Shown here in pieces: positions 45,525 to 56,610 of a stretch of DNA of 64,000 bases; positions within the stretch are counted from its first letter, which is position 1; each line of letters starts with the position of its first letter. The notes under the pieces were generated by a model that made no database searches, had not been told where the DNA came from, and was given only the letters and a program-made list of their open reading frames with translations. The stretch is from Alentia gelatinosa (Eukaryota; Annelida; Polychaeta; Phyllodocida; Polynoidae): NCBI GenBank assembly GCA_950022655.1, contig OX465589.1, forward strand, positions 31,101,970 through 31,165,969. The letters run 5' to 3'. The translations under genes and the position numbers were made by a program.

Positions 45525-47381
45525 GTAAATAAATGAACGTTTTGGAGATATGTCTTTTTTTGTTTATTTGATGTCGATCTCAGATCTGTGGGTAGTGCTT
45601 GGCGATCGTATTGTGTCAGAATACCTCTGAATCAGGGAAACGTCCGCAATTTTGTTTGTCTATTTTTTGCTCCCATTGTCAACAAGTTACGTGGTACAGA
45701 GGATAGTACTTACTGCACACTGTGCAATTTGGGATTTTACTGCACACTCTGTGAATATTTTACAGTTACTATTTGCTTAGCAGAATTTACTAATTGTAAG
45801 ATATATGTGCATCGGTGAACTCGTGAAGCAGTAGTGTCTGCCCTTCTGAAATTTCCCGCCCAGACGCGTGTTTCCGGCCTCTCAGCCAATCAGAATGCGT
45901 CATATCTTCAAAGCACACAATATGTAGTTCAAAGCATACAAAGGTACACGGCCTACTACGCAGTATGTACAAAATTAGTACACCCCCAGCAGCAGTGCGC
46001 ATTTACACTGGGTTTGTGCACATGATAATATATAACACCAGACATAGCGATGTGGAAGCACCCACTAAACATGTTGTTTTTTTTGTTCCAATGTAGTCAG
46101 TGTGACTGCGTGGTTGGAAATTTTTTTTTTATTCTTGGTCGCATAGCGGTGGGAGAAAGACTTGCTACTTGCTACGCCTCGTCTACCAATATAAACAGCC
46201 GCTAAACATGCATAATTCCTCACCAACATTATTTTAATATACAATACCCACTGAACATTCACCTCGCCTTCTCTATTGATTTTGCATTGAGCTTTAATAA
46301 TCTTCATGGAAAGGAAAATGAAACAAAAGCTACAGTGCCACTTTGCTCTCTTCCCATGACGTGTTTTTTTTTAAAATACAATACCCCGAAGCTCGAGGGA
46401 GCATGAATTGACTGCTGCAACACAAAAATGTGTTCAGTAAAATTTTGTGCATGTTCCGTTTCATGATGTTCTTCTGTCGTTTCTCAAAGAGATGGATTGT
46501 TCTGATCGATAAAGATCCATACATGCATATTATATATACGTTTCCCAGTTGGCAGACCTGTAACCTAAAGGCCACATTTAGTAAACTATAACAAATATTA
46601 CTTGATGTTTTAGGTTTGATGGCCCATCACTAGCCTCAGGGGTAACTCTATCGATCCATTCTGATTTACTTTTTAAAGTACATCCTATACACAGTCTACA
46701 CAGAATAGGCCGTAGTCTGGGAATGCCAGGGGACTTATAGCATCCACGATCTGATAGGTGTATGTCTTTACAAAAGGAGATCTGCTTTGATGGATTTAAG
46801 AAAAAGATAACGCCAGCCTGAATTGTAGCCATAAAACCTGTTCCGTTGTCATATAAAATATGAGACTAATTAGATGTGGCTATGGAGGCTGATCACGTTA
46901 CGACGGCAGTCTATATTGTTTGTCCACTGTGGATACAGATATGAATATTCATAGAGAGCCCTAATACCTGCTCTGTCCGATTACCATATCTAGAACAAGG
47001 CTATTGTTTTCTCATAAATGATACAGAGATCCTCAGTCAATGTCCTGTCTCACTGCTGACATGGCAGTTCTGTCGTCTATCATTCCTGACTTTATCTCTA
47101 ACATGACAAGTTTCTGTTTTGATAGTGAAGTGAGTGTGACAGTTTACTCATGAATACATCAGAAAGTCGTTTAGGTGGTATTTGTGAATATTACTCTAAC
47201 GTGGCAATTTAAAACACTCAAGAACCGAAGAGCCACTATCCCATCGCGCTAAAAGATTCTGTACAAGGATTAGGACCTGCTTATACCAAGTGTTCTGCGC
47301 TATTATCAACTCTGAATATTGCATCTTCCAATTAGCCAATCACAACCATTTCAGCCTCAAGCCGAGTACTATACGGAAACT
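45525..47381. other. Mostly unassigned intergenic sequence
   Basis: Apart from the promoter-like words at 45851-45894, no coding or repeat structure was recognised in this stretch. Confidence 0.35.
45851..45894 (+). promoter_or_regulatory. E2F-like site and CCAAT box
   Basis: ATTTCCCGCC (45851-45860) is an E2F-type site and AGCCAATCAGA (45884-45894) an NF-Y CCAAT box, 24 bp apart in a small CpG-containing patch. The pair is common in cell-cycle promoters. No transcript could be assigned. Confidence 0.25.
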
Positions 47382-47511
47382 GGCTTACTGTCTTCGTACG
47401 TCAAAAATACTTGGTGAAACTGTTGATCACATACATCCCGATGCCGTAGGCAGAGGGACGTATTTGATCAACAATTTTACCAAGTATTTTGACGTACGAA
47501 GACAGTCAGCC
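47382..47511. repeat. Long imperfect hairpin (48-bp arms)
   Basis: 47382-47430 pairs with 47465-47511 with about four mismatches and one bulge. Arms contain CTGTCTTCGTACGTCAAAA and its complement, with TGATCA at the inner edge. The ~35-nt loop contains CATCCCGATGCCGTAGGC. It could be a relic of a foldback element or a hairpin RNA source. Confidence 0.85.
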
Positions 47512-47556
47512 TATTTTCGTATTATTATATACCTAAAAATGGCGAAATTTTACCTG

Positions 47557-47607
47557 GTCACGTGATCACATACCCCGTACGTCACAGTGTGGCGTACGGG
47601 TATAAAT
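47557..47607 (+). promoter_or_regulatory. Possible TATA promoter with E-box and hairpin
   Basis: GTCACGTGAT (47557-47566) lies upstream of CCCGTACG...CGTACGGG, a short inverted repeat, and TATAAAT at 47601-47607. The spacing would fit a start near 47632. A GTAAGA lies soon after (near 47637). No coding exon recognised. Confidence 0.25.
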
Positions 47608-47874
47608 GCGCCATGGGTAGGAGCAGGAAGTATGTGTAAGATATACTATCACAGGTATATAATAATAGCAACTATCACTGACCTGAAATAAGTCGGCGCT
47701 TCTTCTGAGAGAAACCTCACAGCAATGTGAGCATGATCATGTACTCACAAAAACACGCTTGTACACGAGGTATCTCATTCACCAAACTCAGAGATTGTAA
47801 AGTTGGCTTTTTTATGGTTATGGCGTTGCTTTTATCTCACCCCTGGTATGGTTTCTCCATAGACTTAACATTGG

Positions 47875-47939
47875 GAACCCGTATCCAATGCCCGTTAGAT
47901 ATTAAGGAAAAATATCTAATGGGCATTGGATACGAGTTC
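47875..47939. repeat. Strong hairpin (29-bp arms, 7-nt loop)
   Basis: 47875-47903 and 47911-47939 are inverted copies with 27 of 29 positions paired (GTATCCAATGCCCGTTAGAT against its complement). The preceding words (GGTTTCTCCATAGACTTAAC) recur inverted near 51455-51475, so the hairpin belongs to a dispersed repeat. Confidence 0.85.
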
Positions 47940-48179
47940 ATCTGATGGCGACCATGTAGAGTCTCTGTTTCCCCGGTTTTTATACATCTTGAATTTCGTG
48001 GAATCTTTCCGCATTGAATATTCTCCAATCTCTCATTTGGGTGAGAGCGCTATAGCTGGCGTTGGTGGTTACTTCTACCCATTCGCCTGTTAGTATTGGA
48101 CTGCTCCTACTTGGGCTTGTCTCTAGGCTGACTGCCTTGTCAGGAATACAAGATGCATTGGTTCTTTTCTGAGTGTTTT

Positions 48180-48325
48180 GTAGACTGGCTCCAGTCCCTG
48201 CATCCTATGGCTACCCTCCTCGCTGGGATACATGGGCCAGTCAAAAAAGGATACATACTTTAATGAACTTTTAGTTTTGTTTAATCATTTAATGAATCTT
48301 CATAATCAAAGACTTGAGCAAGTCT
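48180..48325 (+). repeat. Dispersed repeat family R2, copy 2
   Basis: ACTGGCTCCAGTCCCTGCAT through GGATACATACTTTAATGAAC and AAAGACTTGAGC matches the reverse complement of 56455-56600 and part of 39858-39950. Confidence 0.65.
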
Positions 48326-48834
48326 AAGTGTTTTGTAATTATTTCTCTTCTGGGTAATCAGGTTTCATGTTGTTTTTGAGAGTCCTCCTTGGTCCTTCCG
48401 TTGTCTTGATGAACCTTTGGAAGATCTTTTATCTAAAATGCTTCTAACCGGACTTTGATGTTATTGCCTGTCAGATGCATGAGAACCTCATTCTGCGCGC
48501 CCAGAGTAGGCTTCCCTTACTCCCTGGTGTCAAACATTGGGATATATCCCTTCACGAGTGCAGCTATCGGTGACCCTAGATATCTCACATGCTTTACTAT
48601 TGAACTGCACTATGGCTTTAAAAAGGGCATATCAATGTGGTAACTATCTCCTGACCAAACTCATTAGTGTTGACACACTTTCAAACATTCATGAAGAACT
48701 TGACGTTAAATAGACAATCTGCGGATGAATCACTGACATGCTGTAAAGGTCTTCTCTACTGCAGGCCACCTTACAGCGAGACTAAGTATTTGGTTGGAGA
48801 GTTGAATGATTCCACGCCCGCCCTGGCAATCACC
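48326..48834. other. Unassigned sequence
   Basis: Several short frames. One (from 48667) runs in frame into the peptide ORF at 48835, but its upstream part is not recognised. Confidence 0.35.
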
Positions 48835-48999
48835 ATGGTAACGTTAGGGCCAGAATCGTTGCTATGTGTATTGCTATGCGCGTTGCTATGCGACAATGTC
48901 ACGGGGACGCCATGGCCACATCACACGGTAGAGGTGAGGCGTATGGTTCAGTTCGACCCTTGTGTGCCCAAATATGGATGTTTTCTAGGTATATGGTAA
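48835..48999 (+). CDS. Candidate small secreted peptide precursor (54 aa)
   Basis: ATG at 48835 sits in a strong Kozak context (CACCATGG) and reads to TAA at 48997-48999. A hydrophobic signal-peptide core (SLLCVLLCALLC) with a plausible cleavage after VTG is followed by TPWPHHTVEV, a dibasic RR, then a segment with one disulfide-sized loop (FDPCVPKYGCF). Signal peptide, dibasic site and small Cys-bracketed loop is the layout of neuropeptide/hormone precursors. CTAG/GTATAT before the stop could instead be a splice donor. The hydrophobic core comes from three TTGCTATG repeats, so chance is possible. No known family recognised. Confidence 0.35.
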   Translation: MVTLGPESLLCVLLCALLCDNVTGTPWPHHTVEVRRMVQFDPCVPKYGCFLGIW

Positions 49000-49219
49000 A
49001 ACTAAAACGTTGTACCTGTAAACATACAGACTTCACTCTCCAGAGACAGCGAACCAAAGGCGACTATTTTGCATGGAACAGTTCTGAAGCTGGTCCCTGG
49101 CTTCAAAACTGTATGCACTGAAACCAGCGAAGAATTGAAGTCGCATTGCCTTCTCTGAGGATAAGGAGATCAGTCAACTACAGCCCTAAAATCTGTTTTC
49201 CGTATGGGTAGAATTATAT

Positions 49220-49510
49220 CATAAGAGAATTGTTTGTTTGTTGGTTTGATTTAACGTCCAGTAAACCATCTAGGTCCTTACCAGACTTTCTCAAGGTATG
49301 TGATGAATTCAGGTAGAAATCTCACCCCTACACATTTCCCACACACTTCCCACACCACATAGGCATGGTATGAGAAGGATTGGCCTTTTGATATAGCAAT
49401 AAATCTACCACTGCTGGGGTGGGATTCAAACCCACAAAGTCGTACCACCTTGGGGTTACAAGTCCAGTGCTCTAACCTCTGAGCTAACTCCCCACCCCCT
49501 CATAAGAGAA
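49220..49510 (-). mobile_element. tRNA-derived SINE with perfect target duplication
   Basis: Minus orientation. The head near 49500 has a Pol III A box (GTTAGCTCAGAGGTTAGAGC) and a B box (GTGGGTTTGAATCCC). The tail ends in a TTTGATTTAACGTCC-complementary motif and TTTG repeats near 49230, a tail widespread in mollusc SINEs. The body 49230-49500 is flanked by the 10-bp duplication CATAAGAGAA (49220-49229 and 49501-49510). It depends on a LINE partner for movement. A young-looking insertion. Confidence 0.85.
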
Positions 49511-50095
49511 GAAGCACATCTCAGTGTAGACCTGCCAATAGGATTAGCAGCTTCAAGTTCTTCTCCCGACGAGCTTCTCATTCTCGTGGTGCTTCAGTCT
49601 CTAAGCCTAGATCTCGTGAACTATATCTCTATGCACGGGAGAAACTACAAGCGAATCCAACAAGATTTACACGTTTTATATGTGGGAGGTAATTATCCAT
49701 CCTAGTCCCGATTGAAAATGTATGTGGTATGGAGGACTTTGTGCACCGCCCATTGTAGAAAGACTGTCGGATACCATAACCATTGTATATGGATTTCAAA
49801 TCCATTGTATATAGCCTCGAAATAATTGTAGACGGGAAAATAGACAGGAAAATGGTTAAAATAGTGTGCCATAGAGTAAAGAGACAGTAATTGATGGTTT
49901 TGTGAACAGTTAGCTCTGTAATCCACTCGAACAGATGTCATAATACATGTCAGCCTCCTGTGGTTTATGCCCGTCTGTCCACAAAACTATCGATTATTGT
50001 CCATACCTTGCCTCAATCAAATCCCCCGTCATGCCATCTGGTTATTTCACATTGGAGCTTTCTTCATGTGTGTGTGTCATGCCATCAGAGTGAGA
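49511..50095. other. Unassigned sequence
   Basis: No gene recognised. A short open stretch at about 49540-49690 is basic and Ser-rich but not identified. Confidence 0.3.
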
Positions 50096-50385
50096 AAATT
50101 CTAAAACTGTGCCTTATTACGCACCTTACGTCACATCTTAAAAGGCTTCACCTCATGATACACCACGATGTCACGTCATCCTATCAGTGCGCTCTCCATG
50201 AAGACTGAGGTTCAGAGAGAGGAGAGTCTAAAACTGCACCTCATGATACACCTTACGGCACACCATTCTCTCAGCACACCACCCATGGAGACTGAAGAAC
50301 AGAGTGAGTTTAAAATTATGCCTTATGATACACCTTACATCATATCATTCATCAGTAGTTTTCATGAAGTCGGCGACTGATGATG
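50096..50385 (+). repeat. Imperfect tandem repeat (CTAAAACTG...CATGATACACC)
   Basis: Three diverged units of about 85-120 bp, each with TCTAAAACTG or TTTAAAATTA followed by TATGATACACCTTAC and CATGGAGACTGA-type words. Confidence 0.6.
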
Positions 50386-50667
50386 ACAATACTGTCCACC
50401 TTTGACGTCGAGCCACATCATGTCCAATGAAGGAAATCAGCTTAAGCAAGCAATCATTAATGCGAAATAAAACAATAAAATGTGAATTAACTACCGAAAA
50501 AAAAAAAACAGTCAAACTGAGATGGGATGGTATTTGAGCTCGTTCTCGCCCTTGTCTTAAAACAACTAACGTTTTGAAAAAATGAAAAGAGAAAAAGATA
50601 TCAAACTCTTTGATGCTTTTAGGATTTATCCTTTATCACACACAGAAATCAGGCTAAATAGTTTTAA

Positions 50668-50760
50668 CGGATATTCCCCGTTGACGGATATAGAGTTCCC
50701 CTTTGACGACTATAGAGTTCCCCTTTAACGGATATAGGGAACCCCTCCGCTGGTTGTCCG
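50668..50760 (+). repeat. ~26-bp imperfect tandem repeat
   Basis: Four units of ACGGATATAGAGTTCCCCTT-type sequence. Confidence 0.7.
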
Positions 50761-50769
50761 ACGTACTCT

Positions 50770-51160
50770 GTATGCTGAGTGAGTCTGCTGGGTACCAGAT
50801 TAATGAAGCTGGGCCAACGAACGCGCAGATTACAAGATGGCGCCAGTTCATTTGCATATTCCGATAGAATGCACTGACACCAGTCTAATTAGCTCACAAT
50901 CTCCAAGCTGAATCTAGGATCTGCTTGGGATTACCACTAGTTGTTCAGGATCTCAGCTCGGAGAGTGGTTCGCTTCCAGGACCGTTCGTAGCGGGGAGGG
51001 GGTATGTTAGGTCGGTGGGTGAGATTCTTCTTTCACTATTACAATCATATCAGTCCTTATCACCATGTCACTCTACATCACCATAGACCCTCTGTAAAAA
51101 TAATGTATGAAGACTACGCAGAGAAGCTAATTACCACGATGTAGTGAGCTCTGTTTGTAG
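50770..51160. other. Unassigned sequence
   Basis: Contains CAAGATGGCGCCAG near 50833 (YY1-like word) but no recognised gene. Confidence 0.3.
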
Positions 51161-51266
51161 TCTGACTCAATAAAACAGCGGGTATCAGAGATAGCGGGGG
51201 CGTGGACTACAGGGAGTCGGTTATTGATGTGTTAGAATGAAACCCACGAGATGAAAATAGCTTTTA

Positions 51267-51355
51267 GTCCGTACTCCACCGAATTTGACTACAGAGTAAT
51301 TCACGAAGTGAGGCTGAGTGAATTACTCTGCGGTCAAATGAGGTGGAGTGCAGAC
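51267..51355. repeat. Hairpin (37-bp arms, 15-nt loop)
   Basis: 51267-51303 and 51319-51355 are inverted copies (CAGAGTAATTCA at the inner end, GTACTCCACC / GGTGGAGTGC outside) with about 7 mismatches. Confidence 0.8.
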
Positions 51356-51496
51356 CAAGTTCATTTCATCGAGTGCTTTTCTGATTTTATCTCTCACCCA
51401 ATTCGCCGTTGAGTATTAGGTACACGAACTTCACGGCCGTGGAGTACGGGTTTCTAATGTTAAGCCTATGGAGAAAAATACCGGGGTGGGATAAAA

Positions 51497-51890
51497 GTAG
51501 AGACCTCACAGAGAGACTGGTATAAAACAGCGGGTGTCAGAGACAGGGTGGACTACAGGCAGTCTGGTAATGATAAGTAGAGACCTCACAGAGAGACTGG
51601 TATAAAACAGCGGGTGTCAGAGACAGGGTGGACTACAGGCAGTCTGGTAGTTATAGGTAGAGACCTCACAGAGAGACTGGTATAAAACAGCGGGTGTCAG
51701 AGACAGGGTGGACTACAGGCAGACTGGTAGTTATAGGTAGAGACCTCACAGAGAGACTGGTATAAAACAGCGGGTGTCAGAGACAGGGTGGACTACAGGC
51801 AGTCGGGTATTGATAAGTAGAGACCTCACAGAGAGACTGGTATAAAACAGCAGGGCACAGGGATAGGGCGGTCTACAGAGATCACTTTAT
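51497..51890 (+). repeat. 80-bp tandem repeat, about five copies
   Basis: AGAGACCTCACAGAGAGACT recurs at exactly 80-bp steps (51499, 51579, 51659, 51739, 51819), each followed by ATAAAACAGCGGGTGTCAGA. A diverged outlier lies at 51170-51235. Confidence 0.93.
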
Positions 51891-51894
51891 CTCT

Positions 51895-52440
51895 ATAATT
51901 GTATGTTATGGGTCACTATCCCCTGCTGTCCGTGGGTTTTTATGATTTACAATATGTATGTAATTCTCTTGAGTATATCAATCTGGAAAATTCAACGCTA
52001 GAGGAAAACCCAAATAAATAGCTGAGATTTGGTATCAGAACAGACAATGGGTAGATGTATGTTGTGTTGATACAAATATGACTGATTTTGTTGTTGCTCA
52101 AAGAGATACTAAATATACCAACTTGTTGTTAATTTTTCATATTCTCTGTTATGCAGATGGATTGTAAAGTTTGAATTATGTGCAAGGTGTTATCTTCAAG
52201 ATATCTTATATTGTAGAAATGGTTGATATTGTATGTATTGCTAGAATGACTAGTAATACACACAATTAGTACTCTATAGGAATCATCTTTGAAGAATTAC
52301 CGCATCTAGATGTACATGTAATTGGATTTCTTTTGTAAAAGACTATGTTACAATCGACTTTGCACTGAGCCCGTACGCAAACCAGTACATATGTACTGAT
52401 CGGGTCTCAGTATAAATAAAGAACATAAAAAAACCAAAAA
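51895..52440 (+). other. AT-rich sequence ending in a poly(A)-like tail
   Basis: Ends CTCAGTATAAATAAAGAACA followed by A-rich runs (52410-52446), resembling the 3' end of a non-LTR retrotransposon or processed transcript on the plus strand. No coding part recognised. Confidence 0.35.
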
Positions 52441-52508
52441 AAAACCATATATGAACAGAGATTTGGCAGAAACCAGTGTGAGGCGTGAGTAGACTGCGCA
52501 GGTCCGAA

Positions 52509-54005
52509 TTATGGCACGTGACTGCGTGACGTCATCGCCCTAAAGGTCAATGTTCCCGCCATTCTCTGGAAATTCCGAGAGGGCTTTAGCGAGCTGGCGG
52601 ACAAGAGATGACAGCACAAATTGTGTCGTCCGTCTGACCGGACGTGATGGGCGAGACTGGCCACATGAGAACGTGCAGCAGGGTCTAATATCACGTTGAC
52701 GGGAATCACAGCTGGCCTTGTATCATCTGTCTGACCGGACATGACGGGTAAGACTGGCCATACAAGGATATCAGGGATAGCAGGGCCTGATGTCAGGTTC
52801 ACATGGATGGGAATCACAGCTGGCCTTGTATCATCTGTCTGACCGGACATGACGGGTAAGACTGGCCATACAAGGATATCAGGGATAGCAGGGTCTGATG
52901 TCAGGTTCACATGGATGGGAATCACAACTGGCCTTGTATCATCTGTCTGACCGGACATGACGGGTAAGACTGACCATACAAGGATATCAGGGATAGCCAA
53001 GTCTGATGTCAGGTTCACATGGACGGGAATCACAGCTGGCCTTGTATCATCTGTCTGACCGGACATGACGGGTAAGACTGGCCATACAAGGATATCAGGG
53101 ATAGCCAAGTCTGATGTCAGGTTCACATGGACGGGAATCACAGCTGGCCTTGTATCATCTGTCTGACCGGACATGACGGGTAAGACTGACCATACAAGGA
53201 TATCAGGGATAGCCAAGTCTGATGTCAGGTTCACATGGACGGGAATCACAGCTGGCCTTGTATCATCTGTCTGACCGGACATGACGGGTAAGACTGGCCA
53301 TACAAGGATATCAGGGATAGCAGGGCCTGATGTCAGGTTCACATGGACGGGAATCACAGCTGGCCTTGTATCATCTGTCTGACCGGACATGACGGGTAAG
53401 ACTGGCCATACAAGGATATCAGGGATAGCCGGGTCTGATGTCAGGTTCACATGGATGGGAATCACAGCTGGCCTTGTATCATCTGTCTGACCGGACATGA
53501 CGGGTAAGACTGCCCATACAAGGATATCAGGGATAGCCGGGTCTGATGTCAGGTTCACATGGATGGGAATCACAGCTGGCCTTGTATCATCTGTCTGACC
53601 GGACATGACGGGTAAGACTGGCCATACAAGGATATCAGGGATAGCCGGGTCTGATGTCAGGTTCACATGGATGGGAATCACAGCTGGCCTTGTATCATCT
53701 GTCTGACCGGACATGACGGGTAAGACTGGCCATACAAGGATATCAGGGATAGCCGGGCCTGATGTCAGGTCCACATGGACGGGAATCACAGCTGGCCTTG
53801 TATCATCTGTCTGACCGGACATGACGGTTAAGACTGCCCATACAAGGATATCAGGGATAGCAGGGTCTGATGTCAGGTCCACATGGACGGGAATCACAGC
53901 TGGCCTTGTATCATCTGTCTGACCGGACATGACGGTTAAGACTGCCCATACAAGGATATCAGGGATAGCAGGGCCTGATGTCAGGTTCATATGGACGGAA
54001 ATCAC
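52509..54005 (-). repeat. 108-bp minisatellite with a continuous 498-codon frame
   Basis: About 12 copies of a 108-bp (36-codon) unit. The minus strand reads repeating DILVWPVLPVMSGQTDDTRP, AVIPVHVNLTSDPAIP from an ATG at 54005. Variation between units is small and often amino-acid changing (WPVL/WAVL/WSVL, DPAIP/GPAIP/DLAIP). The last unit (about 52690-52600) continues in a shifted frame, so its protein differs there. No signal peptide or domain. The plus strand has stops in every unit. Most likely a satellite, although a repeat-protein exon cannot be excluded. Confidence 0.8.
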
Positions 54006-54215
54006 AACTGGCCTTGTATCATCTGTCTGACCGGTTATATGTTAGAGAGTACTTAAATGTGAATGAAGTAATTCATTCTCAATTCAACACTAGTACGAAA
54101 TTAAAAAAAACCGCCTTGGATAAGTTTTCAACTACCGAACACTAGACAAATAGATATAGGTACCATATTTAGGGCCCCAGGCCCAAAGACGAAGGAATTT
54201 TGTCAGGGATGAGGT

Positions 54216-54577
54216 GCAGAAGCAACGCAAATAACTGAAAATAAAAAATAGACTTATTTTTAATGAGGGATATAGATATTGATTATCTTCTAAAAAAGAT
54301 GATGATGTTAAGGAGTTGAAAACACTTGAAGGTTTATTAGGTTTCAAACAACTTGTTGTTGAACCAACTAGACATGGCTTAAAGCTTATATAAAGCAAAG
54401 CAACGCAAATAACTGAAAATAAAAAATAGACTTATTTTTAATGAGGGATATAGATATTGATTATCTTCTAAAAAAGATGATGATGTTAAGGAGTTGAAAA
54501 CATTTGAAGGTTTATTAGGTTTCAAACAACTTGTTGTTGAACCAACTAGACATGGCTTAAAGCTTATATAAAGCAAT
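54216..54577 (+). pseudogene. Non-LTR retrotransposon endonuclease fragment, tandemly duplicated
   Basis: Two near-identical 178-bp direct copies (54222 and 54400). Each reads DDDVKELKTLEGLLGFKQLV then VEPTRH...KLI, matching the APE-type endonuclease motif 'l...GlkQlV.epTR....LID' with a decayed NIDLL-like word before it, in a shifted frame. The D/H catalytic parts are missing. Confidence 0.6.
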
Positions 54578-55555
54578 TAAGCTCTGTTAATTAATTCTAA
54601 AAATTAGGCCCCGCCCACAAGCATGTGTGGATCGGGGCATACAGGTGCATACATCGGGTGAGGTGAAGGGTACGGTCGCGACCAGCTGACCAGGCCTGGA
54701 CCACCTATATAACCATTCTGAGCACTGTGTACGCTTCATTGACTCTCTGAGTCTCAGTGAGAGCACATACACCCGGCTGTATTTAGTAGGGTGAGACTGG
54801 AATACACAACTACACAACATGACACATTGTTAGAGTGAGTATCATAAGTTATGATATATAAAAGTTATACCTTATAGATTTGGACTGGGCTATTATAATG
54901 TATAAATCTGTGTGTTTTACCAGTGTATGTAGAGCAATGCCTGCCTGTGACTGTGTGTGTGACTGGACTGTGGGAGCACATGTGTGTCTGTTACACACAA
55001 TTTCGACCTGTGTGATTCTCTGTGTGCATACTGCATATGTATGTATCTATATATATTTTCCTATCTGTGTCTGTGTATCTGTGTCTGTCTGGTTATCACT
55101 CTGAATAAGTTCTACAATTCCTCATATTGAAGGAAATAGTTACTCTGACAGGTATCCCACCATGGCCGACCTCTTACCTGTAGTGACCCATGCATATTAA
55201 TGAGCTCTGGACCCCCTCCCACCTGCCTTATATGCCCCCTGACTGGCCCTGCTGATGACCTGACTGGTAGCGACCGCTCACCCACAAACAGGCTCGTACT
55301 CTCACTGTGTGAGGGGCGGGCCTTTATTTTTAATGAATTTCTCATCAAGACTCATTTCTGTACTTCATCTTTAAAGCAGTCTTCTTGGCCACATTTATGT
55401 AAATGATGAAAATTATATTTCGTGTTTCATGATACTCATTCCATGGCGTCCCTAGAATGAATTCTTCTCATGTTGTACCTTACTGTCAAGCCCACAAAAT
55501 GAGGAGCCATCATTCTATGAACGCTCAGATTGAAGGCATAACTATCAGCAATTTA
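54578..55555. other. Interposed sequence with a TATA box
   Basis: Separates two non-LTR segments. TATATAA at 54706-54712 follows GC-rich sequence and precedes CTCTCTGAGTCTCAGTGAGAG, a small palindrome. It may be an inserted LTR or a promoter. No gene recognised. GTGTGT-rich stretch at 54945-55090. Confidence 0.3.
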
Positions 55556-55559
55556 AAGA

Positions 55560-55915
55560 AAAACTGTTAGAGACGCCATGGAGTGAGTATTATGAAACAC
55601 ACGATCCTGATGTATTGTGGAACTATCTTATGAAGGTGATATTATACAACTTAGATAAAATGTACCCTATTAGATACTATACAACAAGGGATATAAAGGA
55701 TATTGGATCAATAACGAATTATTTGAGAAATTAAAAGACAAAGATAGACTTTATAAAAAATGCTAAAAAGGAAACAACTTTGGATTGCTGGCCGGAGGCT
55801 AGGAAAGCAAGATATGAAGTGAATTTATTGATAAAAAGAGCCAAATGCGATTTTGTTAATGAAACTCGTAATGTTGAGAAGAATCATGTTCTGGTAATCA
55901 GGGTCCAAGAATATT
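55560..55915 (+). pseudogene. Non-LTR retrotransposon linker between endonuclease and RT
   Basis: Reads WSEYYETHDPDVLWNYLMKV and LDKMYPIRYY, then in another frame WINNELFEKLKDKDRLYKK, and after a further stop WPEARKARYEVNLLIKRAKC. This order (W......d....w......i....d...P......pWi..el......rd.l.kk....w...r..RN.vn..ir.aK) is typical of the region just before the RT of CR1/Jockey-like ORF2. At least two frameshifts or stops break it. Same orientation as 54216-54577, so probably the same element. Confidence 0.65.
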
Positions 55916-56449
55916 CCCCCTTATCATGAAAATTATCTTAAAATTCATCCTCTCAGTCTCTGTTGGCGATCTTGAAAGGTGTGTCTGTGTGTAGAGGTGT
56001 ACCCGATGTTGGTGCAACTTGCTCTAAGCGTTAAAGATTGTTTCTTCGGAATTTTACTTGCAAATCAACATCGACATGGTACTATACAAACTCAAAACAC
56101 AGGTTTTCATTGAATATGCATTGCTTTATTTATATATGGAAGGTTTTGTAACCCTTTCTTGCCTCAATCGACTGAAAATGCGAATTTAAAAATAAAGACG
56201 AGTTTATAATGCCTCCAGGCATGATGCTGTGGTACCCAGGGGAATGCCTGGTGGCATCATGCTGCGCATTTTATAAAGTATTAATTGCAGTTGGTGGCTT
56301 TCACTTATAGAAATAATCGAATGGCCAAATATTTCACGTCATTTATATCACTGGCCATTACTTACTGTTTATAAATGTGGTGTTGGAAATATCTACAGTG
56401 TAAATGATTACATTGAAAAACATCCCCGAGGACTAGTATTATTCGAGCT
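55916..56449. other. Unassigned sequence with a small palindrome
   Basis: ATGCCTCCAGGCATGATGCT (56211) and AATGCCTGGTGGCATCATGC (56242) are both near-palindromic and inverted with respect to each other. Nothing else recognised. Confidence 0.35.
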
Positions 56450-56610
56450 AGACTTACCCAAGTCTTTCATTATGAACATTCATTGAATGATAAATCACTA
56501 TCAGAATAAAGTTCAATGAAGTATGTATCCCTCTCTGACTGGCCCCTGTATCCCAGCGAGGAGAGTAGACATAGGATGTAGGGACTGGGGCCAGTCTATA
56601 TTCGAGAGAA
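56450..56610 (-). repeat. Dispersed repeat family R2, copy 3 (inverted)
   Basis: CCCAAGTCTTTCATTATGAA through TGTATCCCAGCGAGGAGAGT and CAGTCTATA is the reverse complement of 48180-48325 with moderate divergence. Confidence 0.65.
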
